A stretch of DNA of 59,464 nt from Synechococcales cyanobacterium GL140_1_metabinner_5_sub (lineage in GTDB: Bacteria; Cyanobacteriota; Cyanobacteriia; Cyanobacteriales; Chamaesiphonaceae). Made by a program: the position numbers and the translations under genes. The stretch is taken from assembly GCA_025359065.1 (NCBI GenBank), contig JANYHM010000118.1:1-59464 (forward strand). The letters run 5' to 3'. This document shows, in pieces, positions 9,428-18,579 of this stretch. The stretch's first letter is position 1. Each line of letters begins with the position of its first letter. The notes below the pieces were generated by a model, which worked only from the letters and a program-made list of their open reading frames with translations, was not told the DNA's origin and made no database searches.

Positions 9428-12400
9428 ATGTCTATTTCAGCGCAAGAACAGCAGGTGCGTCTCCAGTTTCTGGAAGAAGCCCAAGACTACGTCGATCAAA
9501 TCGAGACGGGTTTATTAGGAATTGGCAGTGGCGAGGTTAAGGGCAAACAGCTCGATGCCGTAATGCGTGCTGCCCACTCCATTAAGGGGGGAGCCGCCAT
9601 GATGAGCTTTATGCAGCTCTCAGCCATTGGCCACCGCCTAGAGGATTCTCTCAAGGTGCTACGCTATGGCCAAAAAGGCGATCAAGTAGATGGTCAATTA
9701 GAGAAAGATTTACTGGCTGTAGTCGATCGAGTGCGCACGGTAATTGATTACAATCGCCAAGGAGCCGAAATTCCTGCTGATTGGTTTGCCAACGATGTGG
9801 AACCTCTGCTGACTAAACTCTTCGATCGTTTAGGTGAACCCCAAGCATCTGATAATGGCTTTTTTGGTGACGATGAAGAAGAAGACGATATTGTTGTCTA
9901 CTTGTTTGAAACTGAGGTAGATGCCGCTCTTCAACACTTAGAAGATCTGCTGGCTGCTAACGAGCATTCCACGTTGTACAGCGAGTTGCAAATTACCGTC
10001 GAAACCTTAAATGGTTTGGCCGAAATGATCGAGCTGCCTGCCATGGCTTCTTTATGTCAAGATATTGGCCAGAAATTAGTTGCGGCACCCCAGCAATTTT
10101 TGGTGATTACCCAGATGGCCGTAGCTGCTTGGCGGAGATCGCAGTCCTTGGTGCAAATTGACCAGCGCGATAATTTACCTACATCGATCGCGGCAATTCC
10201 TGGCGTTGTAGCAGCAGCAGAACCAGAGCTGACACCTAATCAAGAGTTGGCACTAATTGATACGTTGGTGCCAGTAGCTGGCGCTGATGAACTAGAATTA
10301 GTTGCCCTCAATTTTAATGTCGAACAAGAGTTTGCGAGTTTCGAAGAATCTGGCGAATTAGACTTCTTCTCGGCTTTGGTTGGCGAAAACGTGACCGCAG
10401 ATCAGAGTGATAACTTAGTCAGCGATGGCTTCTTTAGCGATAATTTGGTCGCCGATTCTTTAGGAGCAACTGGTTCAATTGAAGAATTGTTCTCGATCGA
10501 AGAACTATCTAATCTCTCCGAAGCCCTCCCTGCATCAGTAGCTGGTTTGGCGGCTAGTGGTTCACTGCCTACCAATGCTGCACCAGAAATGGCTGATCTG
10601 CTGGAGACAATCGCCGAGGCTCCTCAAGGAGAACCTGCGCCAGAACCGGCAACCGAAATGGCGATCGATTGGTTGACTATGCAGACCGACGTAGATTCCA
10701 ACGATTTCTTGGCGGCATCTACCGATTTTGAAACCGGTGAAGTAACCGAAGCCTTAATCGATTGGTCGAGTTTAAATGGTAATCTCAATAGCCTACTGGC
10801 TTCTTTAGATGTTGGCGAATCTAACAGTGTTATAGAAACAACTAGCTTAGAAAAACTTAACATAGACGATTCTGGCATAGCAGCCATGGATTGGTCGGCG
10901 ATGCAAAATAATGTAGATGCCGATGATTTCTTTGGTGCTTTGGCTGCCGCCGAAACTAATCTGCCCGTTCCAGATCCAGCAGATAACTACGCTGAACCAG
11001 AATATCATCTTCGCCCAGAACCAGAAACCTTTGATAACACTCCGGTACTCCCAGAGCAAACTATCCGGGTAGGGGTCGAACGTCTGGCTGAAATCGGTGA
11101 CTTATTTGGAGAATTAAATATCAGCCGTAGCGGTCTGAATCTACAAGTATCTAGTATCCGAACTATGCTGGGTGCTCTGTTAGAAAAAGTCGGTGGCTTG
11201 GAATCGGCGAGTATCCAACTGCGGAACGTCTACGATCGGATTTCGGTACAAGTTGCCGAAAAAGCTGTGGAAAGCAACGATGCTAATGCTGACTTTGATC
11301 GACTAGAAATGGATCGCTATGGTGATTTTCACTTGCTTTCACAGTCGGTAATTGAAACGGTAGTACAAATTCAAGAAAAAGTCAGCGATATTGAACTTCA
11401 GCTCAATGATACTGAAACCGTAACTCGGGACATTAACCGCACTGCTAGACAGATGCAGACTCGCTTTACCACGGTAAGGATGTTGCCTTTGAGTGAAATC
11501 ATTGGTCGTTATCCTCGGGCATTGCGCGAAATGGCGATCGAGCATGGCAAAGAAGTAGAGCTGAAAATGAAGGGCAGCAATCTATTGATTGAACGCCACA
11601 CGATCGAAGTATTGAAAGATCCTTTAATGCACTTATTCCGCAACTGTTTTGACCATGGTATTGAGCCAGCGGCAGAACGGGTAGCTGCGGGTAAATCACC
11701 GATCGGTTTAATTGAAATCAATGCTTTCTATCGCGGCAACCAAATCGTTATCGTAGTTAAAGATGATGGCAAGGGCATTGATGTAGAAAAAATCCGTGCT
11801 AAAGCGCTAAAAATGGGTATTGATGAAGAAACCCTGGCTGCTGGTGGCCGTCAGGAGTTACTAGAACTCATCTTTGAACCTGGTTTTAGTACTGCTGCCA
11901 AAGTCACCGACTTGTCGGGGCGTGGTGTGGGGATGGATGTAGTGCGCACTAATCTCCGTGAAGCCAAGGGCAATATTCATATTGATACCGTAGCTGGTCA
12001 GGGCAGTACTTTTACAATCACTGTGCCTTTCACCATGTCGATGATGAAGGTGATGATTGCTGAAGCTAATAAGATGTTCTTCGCTTTTCCCGTTAACGGG
12101 GTAGAAGAAATGCTGCTACCAGATCCAGAGAAGATTTTGGAGCGAGATGGTGAACGCTACTTGCAATGGCAAGATGCTCAAGTAAAACTGATCAAAATGC
12201 AAGATTGTTTCCAGGCGACTAGCAACCTGCGACCATCTACCATGTCGGGTAATCCAAAGATTGATCAACCAGCAATTTTGGTGGTAGCTGATGGTACACA
12301 ACTATTTGGTTTAGAAATCGATCGGTTCTGGCAAGAGCAAGAAGTAACAGTTCGTCAGCCCCAAGGGGTCTTAGAGATGCCCAATGGTATCTCGGGTTGT

Positions 12401-12931
12401 GGGGTACTGGGCGATGGCCGAGTAATTCCGCTGGTAGATTCGTTGGCTTTGGTGCGCTGGCGCGAAAATGCTGGCTCTGATGTAAATCTGGCTTTGGCAC
12501 CACCATTGGAACTACCGGTAGTGCAAGATGACCAAGACTTGATTTTGGTAGTCGATGACTCGATTAACGTGCGCCGCTTTGTAGCCATGACTTTAGAACG
12601 CAATGGCTATCGAGTAGAAGAAGCCAAGGATGGCTTAGATGCTTTGGAAAAAGTCCAGGCTGGTCTAATTCCTCAGGCAGTAATCTGCGATTTGGAAATG
12701 CCTCGGATGGATGGCTATGGCTTCTTGGCCAATGTGAAGTCGATCGATTATGCCAAAGATGTACCGGTGTTGATGCTCACTTCTCGCAGCAGTCAAAAGC
12801 ACCGCAAGATTGCGATGAATCTGGGTGCTTCTGCCTACTTTGGTAAGCCTTTCAGCGAGACTGAAATTTTGGCTACTTTGAAAGAGTTGATTCTTAATAG
12901 CTCTACTGAGACTCTCAGCAAGTGTAATTAG
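9428..12931 (+). CDS. pilL: Hybrid CheA histidine kinase with C-terminal receiver (PilL/HmpE type)
   Basis: The 1167-residue kinase begins with an Hpt domain containing H50 (AAHSIKGGA). A second, His-less Hpt-like helical segment lies at about 155-245. A long acidic linker (about 250-540) contains three DW-centred repeats at W415, W446 and W489. The P3 dimerisation helices come next, then the HATPase (N739 in RNCFDHG, G boxes DDGKGID and GRGVGMDV), a CheW-like P5 domain, and a receiver with D1088 (VICDLEMPRMDG). Autophosphorylated H50 would supply the CheY protein, the PatA-like protein and its own receiver. It is the last gene of the operon and is followed by a strong terminator. Confidence 0.93.
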   Translation: MSISAQEQQVRLQFLEEAQDYVDQIETGLLGIGSGEVKGKQLDAVMRAAHSIKGGAAMMSFMQLSAIGHRLEDSLKVLRYGQKGDQVDGQLEKDLLAVVDRVRTVIDYNRQGAEIPADWFANDVEPLLTKLFDRLGEPQASDNGFFGDDEEEDDIVVYLFETEVDAALQHLEDLLAANEHSTLYSELQITVETLNGLAEMIELPAMASLCQDIGQKLVAAPQQFLVITQMAVAAWRRSQSLVQIDQRDNLPTSIAAIPGVVAAAEPELTPNQELALIDTLVPVAGADELELVALNFNVEQEFASFEESGELDFFSALVGENVTADQSDNLVSDGFFSDNLVADSLGATGSIEELFSIEELSNLSEALPASVAGLAASGSLPTNAAPEMADLLETIAEAPQGEPAPEPATEMAIDWLTMQTDVDSNDFLAASTDFETGEVTEALIDWSSLNGNLNSLLASLDVGESNSVIETTSLEKLNIDDSGIAAMDWSAMQNNVDADDFFGALAAAETNLPVPDPADNYAEPEYHLRPEPETFDNTPVLPEQTIRVGVERLAEIGDLFGELNISRSGLNLQVSSIRTMLGALLEKVGGLESASIQLRNVYDRISVQVAEKAVESNDANADFDRLEMDRYGDFHLLSQSVIETVVQIQEKVSDIELQLNDTETVTRDINRTARQMQTRFTTVRMLPLSEIIGRYPRALREMAIEHGKEVELKMKGSNLLIERHTIEVLKDPLMHLFRNCFDHGIEPAAERVAAGKSPIGLIEINAFYRGNQIVIVVKDDGKGIDVEKIRAKALKMGIDEETLAAGGRQELLELIFEPGFSTAAKVTDLSGRGVGMDVVRTNLREAKGNIHIDTVAGQGSTFTITVPFTMSMMKVMIAEANKMFFAFPVNGVEEMLLPDPEKILERDGERYLQWQDAQVKLIKMQDCFQATSNLRPSTMSGNPKIDQPAILVVADGTQLFGLEIDRFWQEQEVTVRQPQGVLEMPNGISGCGVLGDGRVIPLVDSLALVRWRENAGSDVNLALAPPLELPVVQDDQDLILVVDDSINVRRFVAMTLERNGYRVEEAKDGLDALEKVQAGLIPQAVICDLEMPRMDGYGFLANVKSIDYAKDVPVLMLTSRSSQKHRKIAMNLGASAYFGKPFSETEILATLKELILNSSTETLSKCN

Positions 12932-12943
12932 GATACTGATGGA

Positions 12944-12990
12944 AAAAAGATGCCGGTCACTGCAACTTCGCTCAGTGACCGGCGTTTTTT
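12944..12990. terminator. Bidirectional rho-independent terminator
   Basis: GCCGGTCACTG (12952-12962) and CAGTGACCGGC (12973-12983) form a perfect 11-bp stem with a 10-nt loop. It is flanked by an A-run on the left and a T-run on the right, so it can act for both cheA (plus strand) and the convergent small secreted-protein gene (minus strand). Confidence 0.9.
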
Positions 12991-12997
12991 ATGAAAT

Positions 12998-13363
12998 CTA
13001 ACGAGTGACGGGTGTTTTTAGTGCTGCTGGTAAGGTTTTAGTGCAGGCTGTATAAGTTTTCACCGGCAAAGATTTAGGATTAATCTTTTGGCGGTTAACG
13101 ATCACAAATTTAAAATCAGCAGCTTTGTTGATAATCACCTCACCACAAGCTGTCGAAGTAATATTGCTCACGCCGAATCCCTTGCCGGTATTAGCTGCGA
13201 CTCCATTTAATCTGCCCGGTTTAAGTCCGGTGACAATTACTTGTCCTTGGGCAGTTCGATAGGCGTTAACGCTCTGGGTATTAGCAGTGCTAACGGTTAA
13301 CAGGGTGGTTGCGATGATCACCAGAGGTGCAAGTGAAGCTATCGCTAGGTATCTTTTTTTCAT
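12998..13363 (-). CDS. Small secreted protein with a conserved Cys pair, copy 1 of a tandem family
   Basis: This 121-residue protein begins with a signal peptide (KKR n-region, long hydrophobic stretch, likely cut near STANTQS). The mature part matches its neighbour at 13435: YRTAQGQVIVTGLKP, ACGEVIINKAADF, and a late Cys. C73 and C107 are 34 residues apart in both copies, which suggests a disulfide or a shared ligand site. The Gly-rich middle segment differs. I do not recognise the family. Export to the periplasm or beyond is inferred from the signal peptide. It ends at the shared terminator with cheA. Confidence 0.75.
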   Translation of the reverse strand: MKKRYLAIASLAPLVIIATTLLTVSTANTQSVNAYRTAQGQVIVTGLKPGRLNGVAANTGKGFGVSNITSTACGEVIINKAADFKFVIVNRQKINPKSLPVKTYTACTKTLPAALKTPVTR

Positions 13364-13434
13364 GCTGAAATTCTGAAAGAACGCTCTTAATTGTTGATGT
13401 GCAGAACAGTTTTTTAGTTCCTTTAGTAAAAATC

Positions 13435-13797
13435 TTACTTATTATATGGGGTGATGAGACCTTGCCGAGGTTTGCAACGATCGTGCTCTTTAGTAGGAAT
13501 GCTGCTGAGTGGAATTGCTTGATTATCTACAGTGAGCGATTGAAATTGAGCAGCTTTGCTAATAATAGCTTCACCACAGGCATTAGTTTTGACGTTACGA
13601 TTGCCCAGCTTGCCTTTTTGGTTTTGGTATTTTACTTCAACTTTTTGTTTGGGCTTAAGTTTAGTGACTACTACTTGGCCTTTTTTAGTTTTGTAGGCGA
13701 TCTGTTCACCGATGCCAATTTGAGCAAAAACCGGCATGATATGACCGAGAGTTATCGAACATACCGCAAGTGCTGTAACGATTGCCAGAGATTTCAT
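13435..13797 (-). CDS. Small secreted protein with a conserved Cys pair, copy 2 of a tandem family
   Basis: This 120-residue paralogue of the gene at 12998 lies 71 bp upstream of it in the same direction. A signal peptide (about 1-25, ending PVFAQ) is followed by AYKTKKGQVVVTKLKP, NACGEAIISKAAQF and a final Cys region. C74 and C108 keep the same 34-residue spacing as in copy 1. The middle is Lys-rich, where copy 1 is Gly/Ala-rich, so the two mature proteins differ strongly in charge. No known function is recognised. Because motif order is conserved between two diverged copies, the reading frame is well supported against the antisense frame. Confidence 0.75.
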   Translation of the reverse strand: MKSLAIVTALAVCSITLGHIMPVFAQIGIGEQIAYKTKKGQVVVTKLKPKQKVEVKYQNQKGKLGNRNVKTNACGEAIISKAAQFQSLTVDNQAIPLSSIPTKEHDRCKPRQGLITPYNK

Positions 13798-14047
13798 GAA
13801 ATATGAGGAAAGAAACTAGTACGATTTTAGCCCGGATTTTAGGAGAGATCGATCGGGTCAACAAACCTTGAGACAATTGCACTAAAAATATACCGCCAAA
13901 CAACTCAATAAAATTATAGGCTTCATTTTTACTGATTTATACTAGACTAGTAAAACCCTTGATTTCAGATCGATCGGCCAAACCTGCGGACAGCCCTGCA
14001 AGCATTCTGGTAATCTTAGGCTAAGTAATTTTAAGCTAACTGTAAAG

Positions 14048-14749
14048 ATGACCTCTCCCCAAGACCTGATGAAGCAAGAAGTGGGTAAAGCCGCTGCTGC
14101 CCGCGTTCAATCCAACACCGTTGTTGGCCTAGGTACAGGTTCTACCACCGCCTTCGCGATCGAATTCATCGGCAAACGCCTCGCCTCGGGCGAACTCACT
14201 AATGTTCAAGGTATTCCTACCTCCTTCCAAGCCACTGTCCTGGCCAAGAAATACAGTATTCCTTTGACCACCTTGGATGAAGCTGAAGTAATTCACATCG
14301 CGATCGATGGAGCCGATGAAGTAGATCCCCACAAAAACTTGATCAAAGGCGGTGGTGCTGCTCACACCCAAGAAAAAATTGTCGATTCCCTCGCCGAACA
14401 GTTCATTGTGGTCGTAGACAGCAGCAAAATGGTCGATAAGCTCGGCTCTACTTTCTTGTTGCCAGTGGAAGTGTTGCCCATGGCGGTGACTCCTGTAATG
14501 CGGGCAATCGCCAAACTTGGTGGAGTGCCAGAACTGCGGATGGGAGTGCGGAAAGCTGGGCCAGTGGTGACAGACCAAGGAAATTTGGTAATTGATGTGA
14601 AATTTAGCTCGATCGATAATCCGGCTGAATTAGAAAAGACTTTGAACAATATTCCTGGTGTCTTAGAAAATGGCCTCTTTATAGGTGTTACCGATTTAGT
14701 ATTAATCGGTGAATTACAAGGCGACAAGATTGTCATTAAAGAACTATAG
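14048..14749 (+). CDS. rpiA: Ribose-5-phosphate isomerase A
   Basis: RpiA interconverts ribose 5-phosphate and ribulose 5-phosphate in the pentose phosphate and Calvin cycles. The 233-residue length is typical. The substrate-binding GLGTGSTT (27-34), IDGADEV with D87 and D90, KGGGAA with K100, and a Glu at 109 correspond to the known catalytic set. The gene stands alone between the secreted-protein pair and sat. A hairpin at 14794-14815 follows. Confidence 0.97.
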   Translation: MTSPQDLMKQEVGKAAAARVQSNTVVGLGTGSTTAFAIEFIGKRLASGELTNVQGIPTSFQATVLAKKYSIPLTTLDEAEVIHIAIDGADEVDPHKNLIKGGGAAHTQEKIVDSLAEQFIVVVDSSKMVDKLGSTFLLPVEVLPMAVTPVMRAIAKLGGVPELRMGVRKAGPVVTDQGNLVIDVKFSSIDNPAELEKTLNNIPGVLENGLFIGVTDLVLIGELQGDKIVIKEL

Positions 14750-14793
14750 ATTTTATTAGTGGTATGGATATCCTCAGACATCTTCGAGGGTCT

Positions 14794-14815
14794 GGGTGGT
14801 GTGCAGTGACCACCC
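14794..14815 (+). terminator. Hairpin downstream of rpiA
   Basis: GGGTGGT (14794-14800) pairs with ACCACCC (14809-14815) across an 8-nt loop, 45 bp past the rpiA stop and upstream of sat. There is no clear T-run, so it may be a terminator or part of the sat leader. Confidence 0.4.
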
Positions 14816-14885
14816 CATAATAGATTTCTACCGGAAAACATATAGCTACTCGCAACTTTATTCAACAAAAATATTAGGAGTTATT

Positions 14886-16052
14886 TTGAGTCAACATGCT
14901 AACATTGCCCCCCACGGTGGCGAATTAATTAATCGGATAGCCTCTGCTAGCCAAAAAGCCGAATTACTTAGCCTTGCTGAATCTTTGCCTCGGGTCACTT
15001 TAGATGAACGAGCTTGCTCAGATTTAGTAATGATTGCGATCGGTGCCTTCAGTCCTCTGACTGGCTTTATGACCCAATCCGACTACCAACCAGTGACAGA
15101 TACCATGCGGATGGCCAACGGTTTACCTTGGTCTATCCCCATCACCCTTTCGGTCACTAGTGCCGTAGCAGAACCATTAACTGTTGGGAGCTTGGTGCGT
15201 TTAGACGACCCCACCGGTCGGTTTATCGGGGTTTTGGAACTCAGTGAAAAATATAGCTACGACAAAAAACACGAAGCCGCCAAAGTCTATCTCACCGAAG
15301 ATGCCAAGCATCCCGGCGTAAAAGTAGTCTACGACCAAGGCGAGGTAAACTTAGCTGGCCCAATCTGGCTACTAGAACGGGAAGCTCATCCCCTGTTTCC
15401 CACCTATCAACTAGACCCGGTAGTATCGCAGAAAATGTTCCAAGATAAAGGCTGGAAAACGATCGTGGGCTTCCAAACCCGCAACCCGATTCACCGCGCC
15501 CATGAATACATTCAAAAATGTGCCATGGAAACCGTTGATGGTTTGTTCCTGCATCCTTTAGTAGGAGCCACCAAAGAAGATGATATTCCCGCAGATGTAC
15601 GGATGCGCTGCTACGAAATTATCTTGGAGCATTACTACCCACTCGATCGAGTAATTTTGGGCATCAACCCTGCCGCCATGCGCTACGCTGGTCCCCGCGA
15701 AGCCATCTTTCATGCCTTAATTCGCAAGAACTATGGATGCACCCACTTCATCGTTGGTCGCGACCATGCCGGAGTTGGTGACTACTATGGCACTTATGAT
15801 GCCCAGTACATTTTCGATGAGTTTGCCGAAGGCGAGTTAGGCATTGTGCCCATGAAGTTTGAGCATGCCTTTTATTGCACCGTCACAAAATCGATGGCCA
15901 CCACCAAAACCAGCCCCAGCACCCCCGAGCAACGGGTACATTTATCGGGCACCAAGGTACGCGATTTGTTACGCCAAGGTGAGTTGCCACCCCCCGAGTT
16001 CTCTCGTCCTGAAGTAGCCGCAGAACTGATCAGCGCCATGAAAAACAGTTAA
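14886..16052 (+). CDS. sat: Sulfate adenylyltransferase (ATP sulfurylase)
   Basis: This enzyme makes adenosine 5'-phosphosulfate from ATP and sulfate, the first step of sulfate assimilation. An in-frame open region starts at 14796, but the family N-terminus ([10 protein letters not shown]) begins just after a TTG at 14886. AGGAG at 14876-14880 sits 5 nt before that TTG, so it is chosen as the start, giving 388 residues, the normal bacterial length. The ATP-binding [11 protein letters not shown] begins at Q197, and GRDHAG spans 291-296. The C-terminus ([15 protein letters not shown]) is intact. The unusual TTG start may lower translation. Confidence 0.94.
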   Translation: MSQHANIAPHGGELINRIASASQKAELLSLAESLPRVTLDERACSDLVMIAIGAFSPLTGFMTQSDYQPVTDTMRMANGLPWSIPITLSVTSAVAEPLTVGSLVRLDDPTGRFIGVLELSEKYSYDKKHEAAKVYLTEDAKHPGVKVVYDQGEVNLAGPIWLLEREAHPLFPTYQLDPVVSQKMFQDKGWKTIVGFQTRNPIHRAHEYIQKCAMETVDGLFLHPLVGATKEDDIPADVRMRCYEIILEHYYPLDRVILGINPAAMRYAGPREAIFHALIRKNYGCTHFIVGRDHAGVGDYYGTYDAQYIFDEFAEGELGIVPMKFEHAFYCTVTKSMATTKTSPSTPEQRVHLSGTKVRDLLRQGELPPPEFSRPEVAAELISAMKNS

Positions 16053-16059
16053 TCAATAG

Positions 16060-16447
16060 GATAAACCCGCCCAACCGCGATCGAACATCACGTCAATCCC
16101 GTAGGGGTGGGTTTATCTAAAAATCATCCCCCCACTCCAAACATCAAATAAAAACCCACCTGCCGCAGCCGAAATCAATGTTCGATCGACCAAAAAATCG
16201 AATAGAAACCCCCAATAAAAATCCACCCGCCGCAGCCGAAATCAATGTTCGATCGACCAAAAAATCGAATAGAAACCCCCAATAAAAATCCACCTGCCGC
16301 AGCCGAAATCAATGTTCGATCGACCAAAAACATCAAACTAAACCCGCCTACACCACTAAGTCATGCGATTAATTTCGGTGGTGGTGGGCGGGTTTTTATT
16401 TGATGTTTTTGTTTTTTGCGTGGAGGATGGATAAACCCGCCCCTACG
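16060..16447. repeat. REP-like cluster: nested inverted repeats around 67-bp tandem repeats
   Basis: The gap between sat and the RAYT gene is filled by repeats. GATAAACCCGCCC (16060-16072) pairs with GGGTGGGTTTATC (16105-16117). The 18-mer ending at 16117 is inverted again at 16430-16447 with one mismatch. A 22-nt arm at 16139-16160 is inverted at 16387-16408 (21 of 22). Inside lie three copies of a 67-bp unit starting at 16162, 16229 and 16296, each with GCCGCAGCCGAAATC followed by AATGTTCGATCGACC. AAACCCGCC (16340) and GGCGGGTTT (16387-16395) close an imperfect hairpin. The layout fits REP/BIME elements mobilised by the adjacent RAYT. Confidence 0.85.
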
Positions 16448-16922
16448 TTGACGACGGTTTATCCCAATTCTGGGGGTTGTTGATGATATACTGTCTGACT
16501 GGATCTAATCCTGCTGTTGTTCTGATGATGACTTCGTAATAATTGCGTTGCCAGACTGGAACGCCTTTTTGTGATCGCAATCTGTTGATATTTCTGGCAG
16601 AAAATGTTTTGAATCCCTGGATGATTTCAGGGATAGATTTAGTTTTAGGGAACTCTTGTAAAATCAAGATGCCATGGATATGGTCAGGCATAATCACAAA
16701 TTCATCAGCAGTCAAGTTTTCATAATGTCTAGGTAGTTGGAGCCAATGAGATCTGACAATGTGGGCAAAGTTATTTTCTTGCATTGCTCCATCAACGATT
16801 TCACCAAAAAGATGTTTGCGCTGATGGGTGCAAATAGTGATGAAATAAGCACCTGCACCCGAATAGTCATAACCAGGCAGGCGAATTGATCGTCTACCAT
16901 GCACAAAAGGATCAAATCCCAT
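16443..16922 (-). CDS. REP-associated tyrosine transposase (RAYT, Y1/HUH family)
   Basis: This 159-residue single-domain HUH transposase has the metal-binding HIH motif in MPDHIHGIL (H81, H83), an early ITICTHQR segment, and the nucleophile Tyr in QRNYYEV (Y128 or Y129). RAYT proteins cut and join short palindromic REP sequences, and such sequences lie directly beside this gene; one arm overlaps its stop codon. There are no flanking IS ends or accessory gene, as expected for domesticated RAYTs. It appears intact and potentially active. Confidence 0.92.
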   Translation of the reverse strand: MGFDPFVHGRRSIRLPGYDYSGAGAYFITICTHQRKHLFGEIVDGAMQENNFAHIVRSHWLQLPRHYENLTADEFVIMPDHIHGILILQEFPKTKSIPEIIQGFKTFSARNINRLRSQKGVPVWQRNYYEVIIRTTAGLDPVRQYIINNPQNWDKPSST

Positions 16923-16945
16923 GACCAGTTAAAATCAATAACTAT

Positions 16946-18451
16946 TTACATATCGTACCCAAAGAGATTAGCATTCACTTCATCTAAGTTGATATCGCTG
17001 AGTCCATATTCTTTCCACTTGCGATCAACCATTTTAGCCACATCAGGATCAGACTCTAACGGCGCACCCCATTCTGCCTCAGTTTCTGGATAGACTTTAG
17101 TAGTGGCATCCACACCCATGCGGCTCCCTAAGCCAATCTTGGGCGTTGCAAAATCCAATTTATCAAAGGGCGTATCGGCAATAATAAATATATCTCGCTG
17201 GGGATCGACCTTAGAACTTAGCGCCCAAACCACCTGGCGCGGATCGCGGATATTGATATCTTGATCGACTACAATTACAAACTTGGTGTAGGTAAACTGA
17301 GGCAAGGCACTCCAAAAGGCCAATGCAGCGCGGCGGGCTTGGCCGGGATAGGCTTTTTTGATTGAAATAATTGCTGCCTTATAGCTAAGCGCTTCCATTG
17401 GCAAAAAGAAATCAACAATTTCGGGCACCTGCTGACGCAGAATGGGCGTATAGATGCGGTTAAGGGCGATCGCCATCATGGCTTCTTCTTTGGGTGGCCG
17501 ACCGCTAAATGTAGTTAAATAAATTGGGTCACGGCGATGGGTGATGCAGTTAAAATTGATGATTGGGCCTTCTTTGGACTGGTTATAGTAACCCATGTGA
17601 TCACCAAAGGGGCCGTCGATCGCCTCTTCACCAGGAGTAATAGTGCCTTCTAAAACAAACTCAGAATCAGCAGGGACTTCTAAATCAATGGTGCGACACT
17701 TGGCTAATTTGACTCCAGCACCTCCATAGATACCCGCAAATAGCCACTCCGAAAGATCTACAGGGATCGGTGTTGCTGCCGCCATAATAATGAGAGGATG
17801 CACACCAAGGGCGATCGCAATCTCTAACTTTTTGCCCCGTTCTGCGGCCTTACGCAGATGCCCAGCGCCGCCTCGAATCGAGAGCCACTGCACAGTCATG
17901 GTGTTTTTAGACTGTAGCTGCAATCTATACACTCCCACGTTGGGGGTGCCGGTTTCGCAGTCTTTGGTAATTACCAATCCCAAGGTGATGATTTTGCCCG
18001 CATCGTTGGTGTAAGGGCGGATCATCGGAATTTTATTCAGATCTACTTCGTCGCCCTGGATAACTACCTGCTGACAAGGAGGGAAGAAGTCACGGCTGGG
18101 TTTGGCTTTGACCACATCAAATAAAACCTTGCCAAAGTCGATCGCCTGTCCAATTTTTTTGGGAGGCTTGGGCTGCTGTAGTAAGGCCAACTTACGACCA
18201 AGATCTTCTAACTCTTCGGGCTTCTCCATGCCCATTGCCCAACAGATCCGCTCTACGGTGCCCATGATGTTGACGGCGACGGGATGAGGAGAGCCTTTAA
18301 CATTGGTGAATAACAGGCCGGGACCAGCGCATTGCAGCATCCGGTTAGAGATTTCGGCGATTTCTAAATCACCATTTACTAAGGTGTCGATCGTTCTGAG
18401 CTGGCCACGTTCTTGCAGTATTTTAAGGAATGCCCGTAGATCTCGTGCCAT
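16946..18451 (-). CDS. ubiD: UbiD family decarboxylase (prFMN-dependent)
   Basis: This 501-residue protein spans the whole UbiD fold. Recognisable blocks are MARDLRAFLK at the start, GVYRLQ with QWLSIRGGAGH in the N-terminal domain, and the conserved DGPFGDHMGYY block. The middle includes ITHRRDPIYLTTFSGRPPKEE. In cyanobacteria such enzymes are thought to decarboxylate the prenylated 4-hydroxybenzoate intermediate of plastoquinone synthesis, using prenylated FMN from UbiX, which is not in the window. The start gives the usual N-terminus. It sits 23 bp downstream of the RAYT start on the same strand, with no obvious functional link. Confidence 0.94.
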   Translation of the reverse strand: MARDLRAFLKILQERGQLRTIDTLVNGDLEIAEISNRMLQCAGPGLLFTNVKGSPHPVAVNIMGTVERICWAMGMEKPEELEDLGRKLALLQQPKPPKKIGQAIDFGKVLFDVVKAKPSRDFFPPCQQVVIQGDEVDLNKIPMIRPYTNDAGKIITLGLVITKDCETGTPNVGVYRLQLQSKNTMTVQWLSIRGGAGHLRKAAERGKKLEIAIALGVHPLIIMAAATPIPVDLSEWLFAGIYGGAGVKLAKCRTIDLEVPADSEFVLEGTITPGEEAIDGPFGDHMGYYNQSKEGPIINFNCITHRRDPIYLTTFSGRPPKEEAMMAIALNRIYTPILRQQVPEIVDFFLPMEALSYKAAIISIKKAYPGQARRAALAFWSALPQFTYTKFVIVVDQDINIRDPRQVVWALSSKVDPQRDIFIIADTPFDKLDFATPKIGLGSRMGVDATTKVYPETEAEWGAPLESDPDVAKMVDRKWKEYGLSDINLDEVNANLFGYDM

Positions 18452-18579
18452 GAATGCTGCCCAAAATGATGTTGGTTCACCATTTTAGATGATTTCATCA
18501 AAACAGAGCAAGCTGTGATGAGAGCGGATATCCTAAAAATCCCAAACTAGCTAAGCCAAAATTGTCAGGAAGCTAGCTT

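Noticed and set aside
13399-13806. 135-residue plus-strand frame over the second small secreted-protein gene
   Set aside because: The opposite strand carries a signal peptide and motifs shared with a paralogue, which makes that strand the coding one.
14129-14868. Minus-strand frames (149 and 168 residues) opposite rpiA
   Set aside because: They mirror rpiA codons and carry no family motif.
16162-16345. CRISPR array
   Set aside because: The 67-bp units are head-to-tail copies without unique spacers, and no cas gene is near. They fit a REP-type tandem repeat beside a RAYT transposase.
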